This document shows, one piece after another, positions 61,701 to 64,000 of a stretch of DNA of 64,000 bases. The stretch comes from Elmis aenea (Eukaryota; Arthropoda; Insecta; Coleoptera; Elmidae): the NCBI GenBank assembly GCA_947652605.1, contig OX393576.1:15030575-15094574 (forward strand), written 5' to 3'. The number at the start of each line of letters is the position of its first letter. Positions within the stretch are counted from its first letter, which is position 1. Position numbers and translations under genes: made by a program. The notes beneath the pieces are model-generated. The model was not told where the DNA came from. It did not search any database and saw nothing but the letters and a program-made list of their open reading frames with translations.

Positions 61701-61980
61701 TTGCCTGACATATGGCCCTATTTGCTCCTGAGCTAAGCGAGCCACTGTAAACAACACCAATTATTTTTTTAATTAAACTTATGAAAAACAAATCAAAAAT
61801 GTAATGAAATTATATCAGGCATTTACCTGTTTCTTTCATCATTCTTTCATCTTCAGACAATATTGATAGTGGCTGAATTAGGGAACTATCACTTTCGTTT
61901 ACTTTTAGGCCTTGTTGCTGCATATTTTTGGCGTATATTGAAAAAGTACGTGCCCATGTTTCAGGAAGTGATGATACAAC
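46483..61980 (-). CDS. Acadsb: Short/branched-chain acyl-CoA dehydrogenase, mitochondrial (ACADSB-like)
   Basis: Six minus-strand exons (61827-61980, 61644-61744, 50847-51053, 50596-50766, 47966-48274, 46483-46797) join in frame to 418 residues; the family is about 430, so only the leader is missing. The enzyme oxidises 2-methylbutyryl-CoA and related short/branched acyl-CoAs in isoleucine breakdown in the matrix, using FAD and passing electrons to ETF. Seen: [53 protein letters not shown] (signature 1), [58 protein letters not shown] (signature 2), and [11 protein letters not shown] with the catalytic Glu. Every junction keeps frame. Two introns are large (10.6 kb and 2.3 kb) and transposon-filled. 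The match to ACADSB rather than other dehydrogenases rests on the whole run of motifs. Confidence 0.93.
47966..48274 (-). CDS. Acadsb: ACADSB-like exon, middle beta domain and helix start
   Basis: 103 codons, phase 0 at both ends, GYKGITCFI to FQFQ. Acceptor ttccag, donor CAA|GTAAGT. Confidence 0.92.
48545..48970 (+). pseudogene. LINE C-terminal relic in the ACADSB intron
   Basis: In shifting frames the plus strand reads '[11 protein letters not shown]', '[11 protein letters not shown]', then 'RMRQDRMP', '[10 protein letters not shown]' and '[20 protein letters not shown]'. This is the order at the end of a non-LTR reverse transcriptase. Several stops and frameshifts show it is old. It differs in orientation and state from the insertion at 49259. 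Confidence 0.6.
49245..49258. repeat. Target-site duplication, left copy
   Basis: ACTAATCTTATTTA, identical to 50230-50243, flanks the LINE insertion. Confidence 0.85.
49259..50229 (-). mobile_element. 5'-inverted (twin-primed) LINE insertion
   Basis: Two parts of one reverse transcriptase lie head to head. On the minus strand (about 50050 down to 49285) runs [12 protein letters not shown] with the catalytic DD, '[16 protein letters not shown]', '[11 protein letters not shown]', '[10 protein letters not shown]' and RGRPRK, with one premature stop at 49384, ending at GCEKRQ. On the plus strand (about 50050-50226) runs '[14 protein letters not shown]', [17 protein letters not shown] and '[10 protein letters not shown]', the piece that should precede FADD. 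The whole is flanked by a perfect 14-bp duplication (49245-49258, 50230-50243) and has a (TA)n tail. It sits in an ACADSB intron. Confidence 0.9.
50230..50243. repeat. Target-site duplication, right copy
   Basis: ACTAATCTTATTTA, identical to 49245-49258. Confidence 0.85.
50596..50766 (-). CDS. Acadsb: ACADSB-like exon with signature 1
   Basis: 57 codons, phase 0, [16 protein letters not shown] to NADPSK. Acceptor tttctag, donor AAG|GTAACA. Confidence 0.92.
50847..51053 (-). CDS. Acadsb: ACADSB-like exon, N-terminal helical domain
   Basis: 69 codons, phase 0, [12 protein letters not shown] to LATDT. Acceptor gttttag, donor ACT|GTAAGC. An 80-bp intron separates it from the next exon. Confidence 0.92.
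51054..52469. other. Start of the 10.6-kb ACADSB intron, nothing recognised
   Basis: AT-rich; no exon, element ends or ORF supported. Confidence 0.45.
52470..53222. mobile_element. CAGGGTG foldback element 6
   Basis: CAGGGTGAGCCACATAGAA is mirrored by 'tctatgtggaccaccctg', TA outside both. Arms pair on through 'ccactattgggatct' / 'gatcccaatagtgg' and 'agacctgttcagtgat' / 'tcactgaacaggtct'. The loop has no ORF. Confidence 0.85.
53225..53932. other. Intron DNA, nothing recognised
   Basis: A slightly GC-richer stretch at 53290-53360 has no coding signal. Confidence 0.4.
53936..54083. mobile_element. PIF/Harbinger-like MITE, 148 bp
   Basis: AGGGTCCTTTTCAC at the left pairs with GTGAAAAGAACCCT at the right with one mismatch; TTA stands outside each (53933-53935, 54084-54086). 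A 3-bp TTA duplication with GGG-containing ends fits PIF/Harbinger. Internally 'caaatccgc' and 'gcggatttg' also pair. Confidence 0.65.
54087..56276. other. Intron DNA with a lone hAT end
   Basis: CAGGGGTTCCCAAAG at 54091 looks like a hAT left end without a right partner. The rest, including 55060-55420, shows nothing firm. Confidence 0.4.
56277..56630. mobile_element. hAT MITE (CAGTGGTGAGCT ends)
   Basis: CAGTGGTGAGCT at the left pairs with AGCTCACCACTG at the right. AGTGGGGG flanks both sides (56269-56276, 56631-56638), a perfect 8-bp duplication. 'gggctcgc' and 'gcgagccc' pair near the ends. No ORF. Confidence 0.88.
56639..58755. other. Intron DNA with transposon end fragments
   Basis: 56690-56815 is rich in 'ctagggggtctag' words and 56960-57005 ends 'gcgtacgccactg', the reverse of a CAGTGGCGTACGC hAT-type end; the left partner is unclear. 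57595-57685 has 'cccgggatcccggg'-type blocks closing in 'gaaaccctag', another probable hAT right end. At 58246 'caggttgtcccagagatca' is a lone left end of a CAGGGTG subfamily. Confidence 0.4.
58756..59687. mobile_element. CAGGGTG foldback element 7
   Basis: CAGGGTGTTTCGTAAAAAAT pairs with the right end 'attttttacgaaacactg', TA outside. Arms share 'cggagttacaatccc'-side text, 'aggtgggagatgatt' and 'ccaccaaaaagttctgat'. The centre is a second tight palindrome (59188-59301: 'ggtttgtttatgttcat' with 'atgaacataaacaaacc'). A 65-codon frame in the arm is shared with 44551-44883 on the other strand and is not evidently a gene. Confidence 0.85.
59827..60576. mobile_element. CAGGGTG foldback element 8
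   Basis: CAGGGTGTTCATCTAG is mirrored by 'ctagatggacaccttg' at the right, near TA. Inner segments 'ccaaaattaaccgtttttg' (60060) and 'caaaaacggttaattttgg' (60478) pair. A further 'aacaccctgtg' at about 60310 may be an inner end of a nested copy. Confidence 0.7.
60577..61643. other. End of the large ACADSB intron, nothing recognised
   Basis: AT-rich, no ORF or element ends supported. Confidence 0.45.
61644..61744 (-). CDS. Acadsb: ACADSB-like exon, early helical domain
   Basis: 101 bases; completes a codon split after one base (G|TG, Val) and ends in phase 0. Reads [15 protein letters not shown] to MLFQNG. Acceptor tttacag, donor GGG|GTAAGT. Confidence 0.9.
61827..61980 (-). CDS. Acadsb: ACADSB-like, second coding exon
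   Basis: 154 bases, entered in phase 0 at an acceptor attacag: [20 protein letters not shown] to MMKET. The part before 'PLSILSEDE' is probably mitochondrial leader. An 82-bp intron follows. Confidence 0.88.
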
Positions 61981-62041
61981 CTGTAATAATTATACAAATA
62001 AATTAAATTGGCGCTAAATAATTATTTTAAAAAATACGAGC

Positions 62042-62074
62042 CTTGTTGCTAAAAAGAGTTCTTAAGTTATTCAT
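62042..62074 (-). CDS. Candidate ACADSB-like leader exon
   Basis: A minus-strand ATG at 62074 opens MNNLRTLFSNK, a basic, amphipathic start suited to mitochondrial import, only 61 bp before the next exon. To keep phase 0 the donor would have to be AAG|GCTCGT, a rare GC-AG type; the GT site four bases on would break the frame. The true leader may instead lie beyond position 64000. Confidence 0.3.
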
Positions 62075-62083
62075 CGTTATCCT

Positions 62084-62250
62084 TTTGTGTGTTTGTACGC
62101 AGCGTACCCAACAAGAACCTCCAACACAAGTGGCCGAAAACCACGACGAAAGTTCTTTAAATACTGGTTATCAATTGAAAGAACGAGTTTTAAACAATAT
62201 CGTTGTATCTCTGTCGTACATGAATATGTTACACATACCATTTTAAATCA
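62084..62250 (-). promoter_or_regulatory. Possible 5' region of the ACADSB-like gene
   Basis: Slightly GC-richer, non-repetitive sequence just upstream of the candidate leader exon. The plus-strand frame here (62043-62246) begins with TTG and a hydrophobic run, but has no known relative and is more likely chance. Confidence 0.25.
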
Positions 62251-64000
62251 TTTATAGTGCTGTAAGTACATATGTACAGTCAACAAGCATTTTATTAGGT
62301 GGGAGATTGCTATACAAAAAAAATAAGTGTTTATTTCTCACTCATTCAATAACTATTACACGCGTCGCTTCACCCATCAAAAATATAATAACTTAAGATT
62401 AGTTGACCAATAAACATTGTCTTTTTTACATTTAAGTTTATGTAACACTCGTAGCGACTTTTTAAATAAGATTTAAAAAAAGATAATGAAAAGCAAATAA
62501 ATATTTCAGAATTGGATTTTAACTTATGTCAGGTAATAAATTACGGAACTATAATTGTTCCTTAAGATAATCCCAGTTAAATTATTCAATTAACAAAAAA
62601 AAAACAATTTCTTTAATGGTAATTACTTTAAAAAATATATATACCAGGAATGTATACAAACTGTAGTTACATAAAACAAGAAACAACCTCAAAATACTAA
62701 TTTATTTATTTCATCCAACTTGTGAAACCTTCAATTTTTCCTCGGAAAATTAAACAAGTATTAAGTGAATTTATTGCATATTCTTAAAAAATTGGCATCT
62801 TGCAACTCCTTTTTTTTGTTTGTTTGTAAGCACCTTGCATATTTTACATGAGGTTTTATAAACTACGAGTATTAACTAGGCAGTAAATACTCATCATTAT
62901 TTATGTGCTTTAATTTATTATTATTTTTTACTTTATAATTTTACTGTCCATATGGAACCTCGTTGTTCGTCAATATGAAATTATAATGTGGTCAAAACTT
63001 AATGTTCCATTATTATTGTAGGGAGTGTTATGTAGCCAGTATTGCACGTCGATGTAGAATAGTATATTCAACTTTATAAATGTCATATGCATCACTTTCT
63101 AGTAATTTTATTGCAGTTAAATATAATTTTTTTTTTTGATAATGAACTCATACAATTTTTTACTGTTCCTTGCAAAGTAAGAAAACATTTTTTGCATTAG
63201 AATTAGAAAACTCTGTGCTAGAGCTTCAAGTCCGTTAAATGGTCAGATATGTGCAGAACTAAAGCTGATTTAATAATATCTGAGTTCAAATTTCCAGTAT
63301 CTTTGCAAAAATAAGTGAAAAAAATCAAAACTAGATTATACGCGCAAATTATTCATTCGATAGCATTCCCAAAATATGGGCCAATTTAATTTATCGTTAA
63401 TTATTGGGTCTCATTTTTATACATGTATGTAAATATATGTTTATGAGTAAATGTGTATATTAATAATAATAAAAATCTCAAAACATTAATTCGGTGTATT
63501 TTGTAGCACATTTCTTAAATTTAAAAATCCCCGTTAGGGAAGTATAAAATTGACAGTGTGACCAACAGAAATCCACTATTATTTACAGTGAAGTAAGTTT
63601 TTCCAAAATATTACCTTTTTTAATACGTTTAAATCAAGTTAAGCTAAACAGTAATAAATCTATTTTTATAAAAAGTAACAAATATTATCGCTAGGAATTC
63701 TGTATCCTTGGTTAACTTTAATAAATCTTCCTAGTGATTAATTTTCTATGTTGACTACATTGTAGCGCACGCGTACGTCTTTTCCGGTTTTGTGTGGTTT
63801 TGCTGTTGTCGGTAAGGAAATTTTTCCTACGTTTCTACTGTCATCTGCAACTTTAAAAGTAAAATCAGTGTTGTAAATTAAATAATTGTTATTGCTAAAT
63901 GGATATTAAACAATCATATTGCGTCTTTTAATCCTTGGATACTATTATACACATACAACTTTTGTATAACCTCACTCTATATGCATGTTTTTATGTTGTT
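62251..64000. other. AT-rich flank, nothing firm
   Basis: A GC- and CpG-richer patch at 63765-63850 ('gcgcacgcgtacg') might be a promoter, but no ATG-led frame or motif is convincing on either strand. Confidence 0.4.

Noticed and set aside
62043..62246. Possible small secreted protein (hydrophobic N-terminus)
   Set aside because: It starts with TTG, not ATG, overlaps the likely 5' region of the ACADSB-like gene on the other strand, and lacks any known relative.
1..64000. CRISPR array, tRNA or rRNA genes
   Set aside because: No regularly spaced short repeats, cloverleaf boxes or conserved rRNA segments were noticed, and the sequence is eukaryotic.

Overview
The window is AT-rich animal nuclear DNA, most likely from an insect. 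It has spliced genes with GT-AG introns, a trehalose/sugar-transporter-like gene of the type expanded in insects, and a very dense load of non-autonomous transposons. I cannot fix the order or species; a beetle would fit but is not shown. Only four protein-coding genes are supported, and together they fill only a few per cent of the sequence.

Layout: 1-27.9 kb is gene-poor repeat country with LINE, Penelope-like, hAT and P-type remnants and many foldback elements. At 27946-29239 (+) there are two compact housekeeping genes only 75 bp apart: an SRR1-domain protein (two exons) and an FMC1-like mitochondrial F1-ATPase assembly factor. A sugar-porter (Tret1-like) gene follows on +, with a 27-residue first exon at 34111 and the rest at 40792-42131, separated by a 6.6-kb intron full of hAT elements. 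From 46483 to at least 61980 (-) lies a short/branched-chain acyl-CoA dehydrogenase (ACADSB-like). Six coding exons are read confidently; the leader exon is unresolved or outside the window. Its 10.6-kb and 2.3-kb introns carry more mobile elements.

The most striking structure is the mobile DNA. (1) At least eight palindromic 'foldback' elements (0.6-1.8 kb) all begin CAGGGTG (or close) and end CACCCTG, each flanked by TA, with long inverted arms; one keeps a decayed transposase-like helix-turn-helix region in its loop. (2) Three ~580-bp P-superfamily MITEs share ~28-bp terminal inverted repeats and have perfect 8-bp target duplications; they still carry the first exon of a THAP-domain protein. 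(3) Several hAT-type MITEs have 8-bp target duplications, some nested in each other. (4) A LINE insertion inside an ACADSB intron has a perfect 14-bp target duplication and an inverted 5' half, a textbook twin-priming structure.

The four genes do not form a pathway, although FMC1 and the acyl-CoA dehydrogenase are both mitochondrial. No tRNA, rRNA or CRISPR was seen.
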